A DNA stretch of 37,525 nucleotides from Candidatus Gastranaerophilales bacterium (GTDB lineage Bacteria; Cyanobacteriota; Vampirovibrionia; Gastranaerophilales; Gastranaerophilaceae), in assembly GCA_024695865.1 (NCBI GenBank), contig JAILHI010000085.1:1-37525 (forward strand), written 5' to 3'. The notes under the pieces were generated by a model, which searched no databases, was not told where the DNA came from, and was given only the letters and a program-made list of their open reading frames with translations. The translations under genes and the position numbers were made by a program. Position 1 is the stretch's first letter, and every line of letters starts with the position of its first letter. Below are positions 5,893 through 14,404 of the stretch, piece by piece.

Positions 5893-6644
5893 TGGGTATA
5901 ACAAAAAAATCGGGTTATGAAATAAAGTTAATGCGGGAAGCGGGCAGAGTCGTCGCTTTGGTGCATGCCGAAATGAAGAAAATCATCAAACCCGGTGTAA
6001 CAACGCAGTATCTTAACGACACGGCATATCAAATTATAAAGGATAACAAATGCGACCCGACGTTTTTGGGTTACAACGGTTTCCCCGCAACGATATGCGC
6101 ATCTGTTAACGAACAGGTCGTTCACGGTTTTCCGTCAGACAGAGTTTTGAAAGACGGAGATATAATCAGCGTTGATGTCGGCGCTACCTACAGAGGTTAT
6201 GTCGGCGATTCCGCATGGACTTATGCCGTCGGTGAAATTTCCGATGAGTGCAAAAAACTTATGGAAATAACCGAAAAGGCTTTGTTTGCAGGCTTGGCAA
6301 ACCTTAAAGACGGAAACAATCTTGATGATGTTTCGGGCGCCATTGAGGATACCGCACTTGCAAATAATTACGGTATTGTAAGACAGTACGGCGGTCACGG
6401 CGTCGGCTCAAAAATGCACGAGGAACCTTTTGTTTACAATTACAGAGTTAACAATAACCTGATTTTAAAAAGAGGTATGACGATTGCAATTGAGCCTATG
6501 CTTAATCTCGGCGGTGATGACGTTGAAGTTTTAGAGGACGAATGGACGGTTATCACAAAAGACAGAAGACCGTCAGCCCACTTTGAACATACGGCACTCG
6601 TTACGGATACGGGTGCGGATATTTTGACAAAATTACCCGATTAA
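5892..6644 (+). CDS. map: Methionine aminopeptidase, type I
   Basis: Removes the initiator methionine from nascent proteins with small second residues. The 250-residue length is normal for type Ia. The dinuclear metal ligands are recognisable: Asp in ISVDVGA, Asp in GYVGDSAW, His in GHGVGSKMHEEP, Glu in AIEPML and Glu in HFEHTALVT. The gene is coupled to adk by a TAATG overlap and followed 14 nt later by the nuclease gene. The usual next genes of spc operons (infA, rpmJ, rpsM) do not follow. Confidence 0.97.
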   Translation: MGITKKSGYEIKLMREAGRVVALVHAEMKKIIKPGVTTQYLNDTAYQIIKDNKCDPTFLGYNGFPATICASVNEQVVHGFPSDRVLKDGDIISVDVGATYRGYVGDSAWTYAVGEISDECKKLMEITEKALFAGLANLKDGNNLDDVSGAIEDTALANNYGIVRQYGGHGVGSKMHEEPFVYNYRVNNNLILKRGMTIAIEPMLNLGGDDVEVLEDEWTVITKDRRPSAHFEHTALVTDTGADILTKLPD

Positions 6645-6658
6645 TAAAGGATAAAATC

Positions 6659-7168
6659 ATGATACAAATGCGTGTAATGGGTATAGCAATAGATACAAGA
6701 ACGGGCAATCCGATTGTTGTTCTTAACGATATGGATAACAGAAAAGCCCTGCCTATATGGATAGGTTCTGCCGAAGCAAGTTCTATTATCCGAAAAATTG
6801 AGAATATTAAGGTAATGCGCCCTATGACACACGATTTGACGATTAATTTTATCAAGGCGGCAGGTTACGATATCGAAAAAATTGAAATAAATGATGTTGA
6901 TAATGAAACATATTTTTCAACGGTATATCTGTCAAACAGAGAGGGCAAAGTTCTTGAAGTTGATGCAAGACCCTCGGATGCGATTGCGCTTGCTTTAAGA
7001 GCGGAGGCTCCGATTTATGTTACGGAAAACGTTCTTATGGACGGTTCTGTTACCTGTGATGCCCAGAAGGACGAGGAAGAAGCACAGGAATTCAGAAACT
7101 TTGTTCAAAGTATCAAACCGTCTGACTTTGAAAGACTTATGAAAGAAAACGGCGATTCTGACAGTTAA
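6659..7168 (+). CDS. Bifunctional nuclease family protein (DUF151)
   Basis: A 169-residue cytosolic protein of the BFN/DUF151 family. Family landmarks are the N-terminal PIVVLNDMDNRKALPIWIG segment, the RPMTHDL segment, and EVDARPSDAIALALR in the centre, where the conserved Asp and Arg residues cluster. Characterised plant members have DNase and RNase activity; bacterial members are mostly uncharacterised, so the biochemical role here is inferred from family. AAAGGA lies upstream of the start, and the gene is probably cotranscribed with adk-map. Confidence 0.88.
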   Translation: MIQMRVMGIAIDTRTGNPIVVLNDMDNRKALPIWIGSAEASSIIRKIENIKVMRPMTHDLTINFIKAAGYDIEKIEINDVDNETYFSTVYLSNREGKVLEVDARPSDAIALALRAEAPIYVTENVLMDGSVTCDAQKDEEEAQEFRNFVQSIKPSDFERLMKENGDSDS

Positions 7169-7221
7169 AAACAAAGATTAATCTTTTGGCTGAAAAAATG
7201 AATGTTATTTTGTCTGAAATA

Positions 7222-7230
7222 TGGTAAGAT
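7222..7230 (+). promoter_or_regulatory. Candidate extended -10 promoter before the exported protein
   Basis: TGGTAAGAT (TG, one base, TAAGAT) sits 25 nt before the ATG at 7255. No clear -35 box is visible. Confidence 0.4.
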
Positions 7231-7254
7231 AATAAAATAATAAACGGAGGAGAA

Positions 7255-7776
7255 ATGAAAAATTTTATAACAACGATATTGTTGGTTTTTTGTATGTTTT
7301 TCCAGACAAACGCAAGTTTTGCGGCTAATAATACGGTTACCCTGCCGACAAAAGCAAAACCGCAGACCGCTGCCGTTAGTGCAGATGTGAATTATCTTGC
7401 CGTACAATCACCTGTTTTGGTGGTGAATAATCCTAACGCATATTTGAATAAGAACATTGAGTTTACGGCAAAATTTAATAAGTTTTCAACGCTTGGTCTT
7501 GATTATAAGCCTGCTATGAGAGAATCTCAGATATATCTCGGTATTTTGATTGACAGAGATGATGTCGGCTCTTATACAATTCCTTTGTCGGAACTGAAAT
7601 TATTTATAAAAAGAAAAGATGCCGAAAAGTTAACGGATTTAGATGCGGGCGATATGATATCGATTAAGGGAAAAGTTTTTTCCGTTGCGCTCGGTGATCC
7701 ATGGATGGATATAACGAAATTAAAAATTCTTACCCCTAAAAACAAGACAAATCAGACACAAAAAACGGATAAATAA
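7255..7776 (+). CDS. Exported protein of unknown function, possible OB-fold
   Basis: A 173-residue protein with a clear signal peptide (residues 1-23, ending SFA before ANNT) and a strong GGAGGAG ribosome binding site. No family recognised. After a threonine- and lysine-rich linker, residues about 55-160 look all-beta: a strand after NPNAYLNKNIEFTAKF, a middle LGILIDRDD strand, and an ISIKGKVFSV strand followed by WMDITKLKIL. This pattern, including the SIKGKV turn, is reminiscent of an OB fold, but that is a weak inference. The C-terminus is Lys/Asn/Gln-rich. It lies 6 nt before the GH57 gene, so the two are probably one operon, yet the GH57 protein has no signal peptide, so a shared job is not evident. 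Confidence 0.6.
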   Translation: MKNFITTILLVFCMFFQTNASFAANNTVTLPTKAKPQTAAVSADVNYLAVQSPVLVVNNPNAYLNKNIEFTAKFNKFSTLGLDYKPAMRESQIYLGILIDRDDVGSYTIPLSELKLFIKRKDAEKLTDLDAGDMISIKGKVFSVALGDPWMDITKLKILTPKNKTNQTQKTDK

Positions 7777-7782
7777 TTAAAA

Positions 7783-10290
7783 ATGGCACCATATAAAAAA
7801 TATTTAACTATTCACGGACATTTTTATCAGCCTCCGAGGGAAAACCCATGGCTTGAATGTATAGAGTTGCAGGAAACGGCAAATCCTTGTCACGATTGGA
7901 ATGTAAGGGTTTGCAAAGAGTGTTATTCGCCAAATTCGATATCAAAAATTGTCGGCGGTGACAATAAGGTGCTTGATATCGTCAACAATTACAGTTATAT
8001 GAGTTTTAATATGGGGCCTACGCTGTTGTCATGGATGGAAAAAAATGCTCCTTATACATACAGCAGGGTAATAAAAGCCGATGAGGACAGTGCCAAAGAA
8101 TTTGGCGGTCACGGAAATGCTCTTGCGCAGGTTTATAACCACATTATTATGCCGCTTGCAAATGACAGAGATAAGTTAACTCAGGTTTTGTGGGGTATTG
8201 CCGATTTTAAGTGCAGATTTAACAGAATGCCCGAGGGTATATGGCTTGCTGAAACTGCCTGTGATGATGAAACTTTGGGTGTTTTGGCGGATTGCGGTAT
8301 AAAATTTACCGTTTTGTCGCCTTATCAGGCAGAAAAGGTAAAATACGGCAGTAATGCTGAATTTACCGATGTTTCAAACGGTCAGATAAACACGACAAAA
8401 CCGTATATATACAATATAAAATCACGCCCCGGAAAATCAATCAATTTGTTCTTCTATAATGCGCAGATATCGCAGGCTGTTGCCTTTGAGGAACTTTTAA
8501 AAGACGGCGGAAGATTTGTTGAAAAAATCAAAACGGGAATATCAAAAGACCAGTCTTCAGATGAACTTGTAAATATTGCAACAGACGGCGAAAGTTATGG
8601 TCACCATACAAAATTCGGCGATATGGCTTTGTCTTATGTTTTAAGAATAAAATCCTGCGACGAGGGCTTTACTCTGACAAATTACGGACAATATCTGGAA
8701 CTTCACCCCGCAGTTGACGAAGTTGTGATTAAGCCTGTTTCTTCGTGGAGTTGCTGTCACGGTGTCGGCAGATGGAAAGAAAATTGCGGCTGTTCAACGG
8801 GCGGTATGCAGGGCTGGAATCAGAAATGGCGTAAACCCTTGAGAGAGGCTCTGGACAATTTGCGTGATGAACTTGCCAAAATTACCGAAAAAGAGGGCAA
8901 AAAGTATTTTAAAGATGTTTGGCAGGCAAGAAACGAGTATATTCAGGTTATTCTTGACCGAAACGAATTCAGTATAAAAACGTTTTTTGACAAAACTTTG
9001 CTTGATGGTGTAAGCGAGCAGAATAAAGTCAAAGCGTTAAAGATAATGGAAATGCAGCGTCAGGCACTTTTGATGTACACAAGTTGCGGCTGGTTCTTTA
9101 ACGAAATTTCGGGTATCGAAACAATTCAGATAATGAAATATGCGGCAAGGGCAATTCAACTTGCGGCGGAATTTTCGCATAAAGATTTGGAAAAAGACTT
9201 TTTGGAAATTTTGTCCGAGGCAAAAAGTAATATCCCTGAATACGGCTCGGGACGTGATATCTGGAATAAATTTGTCAAACCTAACGTTATTAATATTAAA
9301 CAAATAGTCAGTTTGTGGGCTATAAAATATATTTATAATAATACCGAAGCCGATTCTGATTTGTATTGTTTTTCGGTACATTGCCAAAATGTTAAAAAGA
9401 CCTCAAAGGGCAAGGCAAACTTGCTTACGGGGCATATTGAGATTACTTCAAAAATCACGACGGAAAAATTCGATTTGATGTTTGTTCTTATGCAGCACTC
9501 TGACGGTGATTTTCACTGTGCGGTCAAAGAGTTTGCAGGCGGCGAACAGTATCTTAATATCATGAAAAATATTATCTATACGTTCCGTGACTATCCGAGA
9601 ACGGAAACTATACGTCTGATTGATGAATATTTCGGCAGAGAATACTACACTTTGAAGGATATTTTTGCAGAGGACAGAAGAAATATTCTCAAAGAACTTT
9701 TGAAGGCGAAAACAGACCGTTTCCAGAATATTTACAGAGAAATTTACAACGAGGGCAGAGGTTCGGTTTTGAATTTCAAATATATGGGTCTTGAAGTTCC
9801 TCCTGTCTATAAATTGGCGGCACAATACACTTTGTCGCAGGATTTTAACGATATCTTCAAAATAAATGACTGTCTTTATAAGCCCGAGTTAATTCAGCAG
9901 GCGTGTGAGATAAATGACGAAGCAAAACTTTTGGATATTTCTCTTGATAAGTCGGGCGGAAGAAAGATAATTTCAGATGCTTTATATATGCTGACACGGG
10001 ATTTTGCGAAAAATCTTGATTACAAGAAACTTGCCGAAATTTTTTCGGTTTTGACTTATGCGGACTGTCTTGATATCGAGCCTGATATCAATATTCCTCA
10101 GAACATTTATTTTACAAAGATTTATCAGAATTTCAGTAAAATCATCACAAAGATAATGGCTGAGGAAAAGACTATTCTTGATGCAAAGGATAAACTGATG
10201 GATATTGTAAAACTCGGCGATAAACTGCATATTGATACACAGTTCTATAAAAATGTAATACTAAACGCCTTGAGCAAAGTCAGTGTTTAG
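7783..10290 (+). CDS. Glycoside hydrolase family 57 protein with DUF3536 region
   Basis: A long (835-residue) cytosolic GH57 protein. GH57 enzymes act on alpha-glucans (amylases, branching enzymes, 4-alpha-glucanotransferases) through a (beta/alpha)7 barrel. The N-terminus YLTIHGHFYQPPRENPW is the first conserved GH57 region. EGIWLAETA (151-159) holds the probable nucleophile Glu157, and IATDGESYGHH (265-275) holds the probable acid/base Asp268. A Cys-rich segment SWSCCHGVGRWKENCGC (321-337) follows, typical of the DUF3536 subgroup. The C-terminal half is helical and carries no further motif I can name. The exact reaction is not determinable from sequence. malQ, a second alpha-glucan enzyme, lies 24 kb away. 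The stop directly abuts the coaE stop on the other strand. Confidence 0.85.
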   Translation: MAPYKKYLTIHGHFYQPPRENPWLECIELQETANPCHDWNVRVCKECYSPNSISKIVGGDNKVLDIVNNYSYMSFNMGPTLLSWMEKNAPYTYSRVIKADEDSAKEFGGHGNALAQVYNHIIMPLANDRDKLTQVLWGIADFKCRFNRMPEGIWLAETACDDETLGVLADCGIKFTVLSPYQAEKVKYGSNAEFTDVSNGQINTTKPYIYNIKSRPGKSINLFFYNAQISQAVAFEELLKDGGRFVEKIKTGISKDQSSDELVNIATDGESYGHHTKFGDMALSYVLRIKSCDEGFTLTNYGQYLELHPAVDEVVIKPVSSWSCCHGVGRWKENCGCSTGGMQGWNQKWRKPLREALDNLRDELAKITEKEGKKYFKDVWQARNEYIQVILDRNEFSIKTFFDKTLLDGVSEQNKVKALKIMEMQRQALLMYTSCGWFFNEISGIETIQIMKYAARAIQLAAEFSHKDLEKDFLEILSEAKSNIPEYGSGRDIWNKFVKPNVINIKQIVSLWAIKYIYNNTEADSDLYCFSVHCQNVKKTSKGKANLLTGHIEITSKITTEKFDLMFVLMQHSDGDFHCAVKEFAGGEQYLNIMKNIIYTFRDYPRTETIRLIDEYFGREYYTLKDIFAEDRRNILKELLKAKTDRFQNIYREIYNEGRGSVLNFKYMGLEVPPVYKLAAQYTLSQDFNDIFKINDCLYKPELIQQACEINDEAKLLDISLDKSGGRKIISDALYMLTRDFAKNLDYKKLAEIFSVLTYADCLDIEPDINIPQNIYFTKIYQNFSKIITKIMAEEKTILDAKDKLMDIVKLGDKLHIDTQFYKNVILNALSKVSV

Positions 10291-10875
10291 TTATATCAAG
10301 CGGCAGAGAACATCGTTAATCTGGCGGTTCAGGTCAATATAATTTGTGTTGTTGTAAATTACAAAATCTGCAAATTTTATTTTTTCTTCCTGCGGAATTT
10401 GTGCGTTCATTCGCTTTAAGGCTTCTTTTTTTGTCAGATTTCTTCTCATCATAAGCCTTTGCATTCTGATGTCATCATTTGCCGCAACCATAATGACCTT
10501 ATCAAAAAGATACGTCCAGTTTACTTCATACAAAAGAGGAACCGAAACAAAACAAAAGTTTGCATTTGAATTTCTTTCAAAAAATTTCAGCACTTCATCA
10601 ATAATATAAGGGTGTGTATTTGCTTCGAGTCTTTTTAAAAGTTTTTTATCTGCAAAAACGACTTTTGCAAGTTTTCTTCTGTCAATCAAATCGTCCGTAT
10701 AAATATCATAACCCGCAAAAGATTCTCTTAACTGAATATTTAAGTCCTGAGAATTTTTAAACAGGTAGTGAACGATTTTGTCGGTATCGACAACAGGATA
10801 GTGCAAATCGGACAAAATTCTTTCAATAACGGATTTTCCTGCTGCTATGTTTCCTGTAATCGCAATTTTTATCAT
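10291..10875 (-). CDS. coaE: Dephospho-CoA kinase
   Basis: Last step of coenzyme A synthesis: ATP-dependent phosphorylation of the ribose 3'-hydroxyl of dephospho-CoA. The 194-residue protein begins with the P-loop GNIAAGKS (8-15), then DTDKIVHYL, the EANTHPYI segment with the conserved HP, and VPLLYE, all diagnostic. Length matches the family. The gene is divergent from rlmN. A perfect extended -10 box stands only 6 nt from the ATG, so its mRNA is predicted to be leaderless. The 3' end abuts the GH57 stop with zero spacing. Confidence 0.94.
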   Translation of the reverse strand: MIKIAITGNIAAGKSVIERILSDLHYPVVDTDKIVHYLFKNSQDLNIQLRESFAGYDIYTDDLIDRRKLAKVVFADKKLLKRLEANTHPYIIDEVLKFFERNSNANFCFVSVPLLYEVNWTYLFDKVIMVAANDDIRMQRLMMRRNLTKKEALKRMNAQIPQEEKIKFADFVIYNNTNYIDLNRQINDVLCRLI

Positions 10876-10881
10876 GTGATG

Positions 10882-10890
10882 ATTATAGCA
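10882..10890 (-). promoter_or_regulatory. Extended -10 promoter of coaE, predicted leaderless
   Basis: On the minus strand TGCTATAAT occupies 10890-10882, followed by six bases and the ATG (10875-10873). With the usual 6-7 nt between the -10 box and +1, transcription would start at the A of the ATG. There is no room for a Shine-Dalgarno. Confidence 0.6.
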
Positions 10891-10960
10891 AATTTTTTAA
10901 TATTCGTCAGTAATTTTTTGTGATGATTATTACACTTTTTCATAATTTTCTTAACTTTTA

Positions 10961-10969
10961 TGTTAAAAT
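10961..10969 (+). promoter_or_regulatory. Extended -10 promoter of rlmN, predicted leaderless
   Basis: TGTTAAAAT (TG, one base, TAAAAT at 10964-10969) lies six bases before the ATG at 10976, mirroring the coaE promoter in the same 100-bp divergent gap. The predicted +1 is the A of the ATG. Confidence 0.55.
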
Positions 10970-10975
10970 CAGATT

Positions 10976-12013
10976 ATGGCAAACTCTTTGGTCGGTAAAA
11001 ATCTTGAAGAAATGAGGGAAATTGTTGCTCAACTGGGCGGCAGTAATTTTCGTGCAACGCAGATTTACAACGGGATATATCTTAAATCCTGCAAGAGTTT
11101 TGACGAAATGACCGATTTACCGAAGGCTTTTCGGGAACAACTCAACGAACAGTATGTTTTATCCGATGTAATTTTAAAAGATAAACAGGTTAGTTCGGAC
11201 GGAACAATGAAGTTTTTGTTTGAACTTTCAGACGGAAACCTTACGGAAGCCGTACTTATGAGATTTGACAACAGGGCAAATCTCACCGCCTGCATAAGTT
11301 CACAGGTGGGCTGTCCGATGGGGTGTGCTTTTTGTGCAACGGCAAAACTCGGTTTTAAAAGAAGTTTAAAAACAGACGAAATTTTAAAACAAATTTATCT
11401 CATTCAGGCTGATACGGGGCTTAAAGTTACAAATATTGTCTTTATGGGTCAGGGCGAGCCGCTTTTGAATTTGGATAACGTTTTGCCCGCCATCGACAGA
11501 TTAAGGGAAGATTTTAAAATCGGTTCAAGAAGAATAACCGTTTCCACCTGCGGAATTATTCCGGGGATAAGAAAACTTGCCGAAATTAAATTTCAGCCGA
11601 CAGTCGCAATCTCGCTTCACAGCCCGAACCACGAAGTCAGAAAGTCTGTAATGCCAGTTGAAACAAAATACCCGATTAAAGACGTTATTGATGAACTTCG
11701 GAAATTAACGGTTGTAACGGGCAGACGTGTTACGATTGAATATATCCTGATAAAAGGGCTGAATGACAGCCCAAAAGAAGCAAAAGAACTTTGTGAACTG
11801 ATTTCAAAGTTAAAATGCAATGTCAATTTGATTTTGTATAACGAAAACGAATACTGTTCTTATAAAAAGCCCGACAGAAATGCCGTTTTGAAATTCAAAT
11901 GTATCGTAGAGGCTTCGGGCAAAAAAGTTACCGTCAGACTCGAAAGAGGGGCGGATATTGATGCCGCCTGCGGTCAGTTAAGTTCTAAATATTCGGAAAA
12001 CAGTAAAAAATGA
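10976..12013 (+). CDS. rlmN: Dual-specificity 23S rRNA A2503 / tRNA A37 C2-methyltransferase (radical SAM)
   Basis: A 345-residue radical-SAM methylase. The cluster motif CPMGCAFC gives Cys113, Cys117 and Cys120 (CX3CX2C) for the 4Fe-4S cluster. The second catalytic cysteine, which carries the methyl-protein intermediate in this family, corresponds to Cys332 in AACGQL. Supporting motifs are MGQGEPLLN, the STCG segment and SLHSPN. The N-terminal accessory domain (residues 1-95) is present, so the protein is full length. Cfr, the resistance paralogue, is less likely because the order and spacing match RlmN and the neighbourhood is housekeeping. The stop overlaps the next start as ATGA. Confidence 0.95.
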   Translation: MANSLVGKNLEEMREIVAQLGGSNFRATQIYNGIYLKSCKSFDEMTDLPKAFREQLNEQYVLSDVILKDKQVSSDGTMKFLFELSDGNLTEAVLMRFDNRANLTACISSQVGCPMGCAFCATAKLGFKRSLKTDEILKQIYLIQADTGLKVTNIVFMGQGEPLLNLDNVLPAIDRLREDFKIGSRRITVSTCGIIPGIRKLAEIKFQPTVAISLHSPNHEVRKSVMPVETKYPIKDVIDELRKLTVVTGRRVTIEYILIKGLNDSPKEAKELCELISKLKCNVNLILYNENEYCSYKKPDRNAVLKFKCIVEASGKKVTVRLERGADIDAACGQLSSKYSENSKK

Positions 12014-13236
12014 AAAAATTCGCCGCAATAATCGTTATAATTATTATAACACTATCCGTGTTTTTTGCTTTTTGGGCAAAAAGAGGGGTAAAACAATCGG
12101 AAAATGAGTTAGTTTTCTGGACTTTGCAACTCGGAACTTTTGACAAATATATAACTAAAATAATAAGCGATTTTGAGAGCGAAAATCCCGAAATTAAAAT
12201 AAAATGGGTTGATGTTCCGTATTCCGAGGGTGAAAAAAGAACTCTTGCGGCGCTTTTGTCGGATAATCCGCCTGATTTAATCAATCTGACTCCCGATTTT
12301 TCCGCAATGGCGGCTCAAAAAAATGCACTTTACGAAATCCCGCAGGACGCAATGGAGCAGTTTCCAAACGGTTTGCTGCCGCTCTTGTCGTATAAGGGTA
12401 AAGTTTTTGCAATTCCTTTTTATCTGACTTCGGCGGTTACTTATGCTAATAAATCAATACTTTCAAAGGCAAAGATAACCTCTTTTCCGAAAACTTTTGA
12501 AGATATGTATGCGCTTTCCGAAACGATAAAAACTCAGACGGGCTGTTATGTTGAAATGCCTGCGCTAAGTGAAAACGACACTTTCTGGAAAGTGTTAAAC
12601 AAATACGGTGTAAATGTTTTCACAAATATAGACGGTGATGTTTCCCGTGATATATTTAAAATGTATGAAAGTGCCTACAAAAATAATTTAATCCCCCGAG
12701 AATCAATCACGCAGGGGCACAGAGAGGCGCTTGAAAAATACATGGCGGGTCAGGTTGCCTTTTTGCAGGCTGGTGCTAATTTTTTAAATATCATAAAAGA
12801 AAATGCGCCTACCGTTTATGAAGAAACGGAAATTATCCCGCAGTTAACAGGCAAGAACGCCAAATACGATTTATCTCTTATGAATCTTATAATACCCCGC
12901 AAGGCAAAAAACAAAGAGTATGCGCTCAAATTCGCTCTGTTTTTGACAAATGAGCAAAATCAACTTGAACTTGCAAAACTGACTTCTGTTCTGCCTGCAA
13001 ACAAGAATGCACTGAACAATGAATATTTTAAGAAAAATTCTTCAAAAGAAGAAATCGCAAGGAATATCAGCGCAAAACAAATTATGAACATTGCCCCGAA
13101 TATTGAAAATACAAGACACAAGAAAAACGTTATTTTGCTTTTAAACAGCACTCTTGCAAAGATTTTGACGGGTAAAAAAGATTTATCGCAGGGGCTTGTT
13201 GATTTAAAAGAAAAAATTAAAGATTATGAAGAATAA
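12010..13236 (+). CDS. Extracellular solute-binding protein (ABC sugar-type, family 1)
   Basis: A 408-residue protein with an N-terminal hydrophobic segment (residues 4-22) that serves as signal peptide or membrane anchor; no lipobox Cys follows, unlike typical lipoprotein binding proteins. The rest is a two-lobed periplasmic binding protein of the maltose/multiple-sugar type: VFWTLQLGTFDKYITKIISDFESENPEIKIKW at the start, PDLINLTPDF, the Y-GKVFAIPFYL hinge, and AALEF-like C-terminal lobe features with QNQLELAKLTSVLPANKNAL. It would deliver a carbohydrate to an ABC importer. No permease or ATPase genes lie beside it; instead it is coupled to rlmN by an ATGA overlap. The ligand is unknown. Confidence 0.82.
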   Translation: MKKFAAIIVIIIITLSVFFAFWAKRGVKQSENELVFWTLQLGTFDKYITKIISDFESENPEIKIKWVDVPYSEGEKRTLAALLSDNPPDLINLTPDFSAMAAQKNALYEIPQDAMEQFPNGLLPLLSYKGKVFAIPFYLTSAVTYANKSILSKAKITSFPKTFEDMYALSETIKTQTGCYVEMPALSENDTFWKVLNKYGVNVFTNIDGDVSRDIFKMYESAYKNNLIPRESITQGHREALEKYMAGQVAFLQAGANFLNIIKENAPTVYEETEIIPQLTGKNAKYDLSLMNLIIPRKAKNKEYALKFALFLTNEQNQLELAKLTSVLPANKNALNNEYFKKNSSKEEIARNISAKQIMNIAPNIENTRHKKNVILLLNSTLAKILTGKKDLSQGLVDLKEKIKDYEE

Positions 13237-13273
13237 TTTTTATATTTTGTCATTTTGATGTAAAATAAATAAT

Positions 13274-14404
13274 ATGAAGAAAATCAATTTGTCTATTTTG
13301 GATAAATATATTCTGAAACAAATTACCGAAATTTTTGTTTTCGGCGTTCTTATTTTTACGTCTATTATATTTGCTTCGGATACTTTCACAACCTTGATTA
13401 AGCAGATATCAACGTACGGCATGCCTGTAAAAGTCGCTTTTATGATGATTTTGCTCAATCTGCCGTCCGTTATGGTAATGACAATCCCGATAAGCGTTTT
13501 GTTTGCAACTGTTATGACGGTTAACAGAATGTGTCTTGCTTCGGAACTCACTGTTTTGCGGGCATGCGGGGTCAGTATCAACCGAATAGCAAAACCCATT
13601 TTTTTGTTTGCGGTTTGCGCTACTCTGGTAACTTTTTTGATTAATGAAACGGTTGTTCCCATTACAACGCAGCAATCAAAATATCTCGCAATGTGGTCAA
13701 TAACCCAGAGACATATCCCGAAGGGCAAAAAGAATTTTACCCTCAAAGAACTTCAAAACGGTATTCAGTTAAAAAGATTTTTCTACGTTGAAAACTGTGA
13801 GGACGAACAGTTTCATAACGTTTCCATTCTCGATGTTTCAGACCCTCAAAATATACAGATAATTCAGGCAAAAACGGGAACTTCTGTGGATAAGGGCTGG
13901 AATTTTAAAGATGCTTCGGTCTATACAATTACACCGAAAGGCAAAAATTTAAGCACTTCTTGGTTTGAATCCACGGTCGTTGATTTCGGCTCGGAGGTTA
14001 ATCACGCTTTATTTGCGGGTGATCAGGGCAGAACACATAACTTTTTTGAATTGTCTAAAATCCTTATTAATGACAGTAAAAACACTGATAGTGCTGACAA
14101 ATTAACTGACACCGAAAGAATTGAAAGTACGATAAGCCTGTGGGATAAAACGGCATTTCCTCTGACTTCGGTGGTTTTGGTGCTGCTTGGTGTTCCTTTG
14201 GCGATTACCCCGCCGAGAGTTCGTTATAACAGGGGCTTTCTCTTCAGTATTCTTATTATATTTTTCTATTATCTAGTAAGGGCGTTTTCAATATCGTTCG
14301 GACAGTCGGAAGTTCTTTTGCCGATATTGGCGGCATGGCTGCCTAATGTTGTTATAGGTTCCATCGGGCTGTTTTTATACTACAAGAGGGCTTATACGAT
14401 TTAA
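13274..14404 (+). CDS. LptF/LptG-type lipopolysaccharide export permease (YjgP/YjgQ)
   Basis: A 376-residue inner-membrane protein of the LptF/LptG family. Three transmembrane helices lie in residues about 15-125 and three in about 295-372, separated by a periplasmic domain of about 170 residues, the standard layout. Typical features are the N-terminal LDKYILKQITEIFVFG, NLPSVMVMTIPISVLFATV and a final PNVVIGSIGLFLYY. Family members form the LptB2FG exporter that extracts lipopolysaccharide. Only one such gene is present here, so a partner would be encoded elsewhere or the protein may work as a homodimer. A TAAAAT box (13261-13266) lies 7 nt before the ATG. The stop codon shares TTAA with the aroB stop on the other strand. 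Confidence 0.88.
   Translation: MKKINLSILDKYILKQITEIFVFGVLIFTSIIFASDTFTTLIKQISTYGMPVKVAFMMILLNLPSVMVMTIPISVLFATVMTVNRMCLASELTVLRACGVSINRIAKPIFLFAVCATLVTFLINETVVPITTQQSKYLAMWSITQRHIPKGKKNFTLKELQNGIQLKRFFYVENCEDEQFHNVSILDVSDPQNIQIIQAKTGTSVDKGWNFKDASVYTITPKGKNLSTSWFESTVVDFGSEVNHALFAGDQGRTHNFFELSKILINDSKNTDSADKLTDTERIESTISLWDKTAFPLTSVVLVLLGVPLAITPPRVRYNRGFLFSILIIFFYYLVRAFSISFGQSEVLLPILAAWLPNVVIGSIGLFLYYKRAYTI

Noticed and set aside
10976-12013. Cfr-type antibiotic resistance methyltransferase
   Set aside because: Sequence landmarks and housekeeping neighbours fit RlmN; there is no resistance or mobile context.
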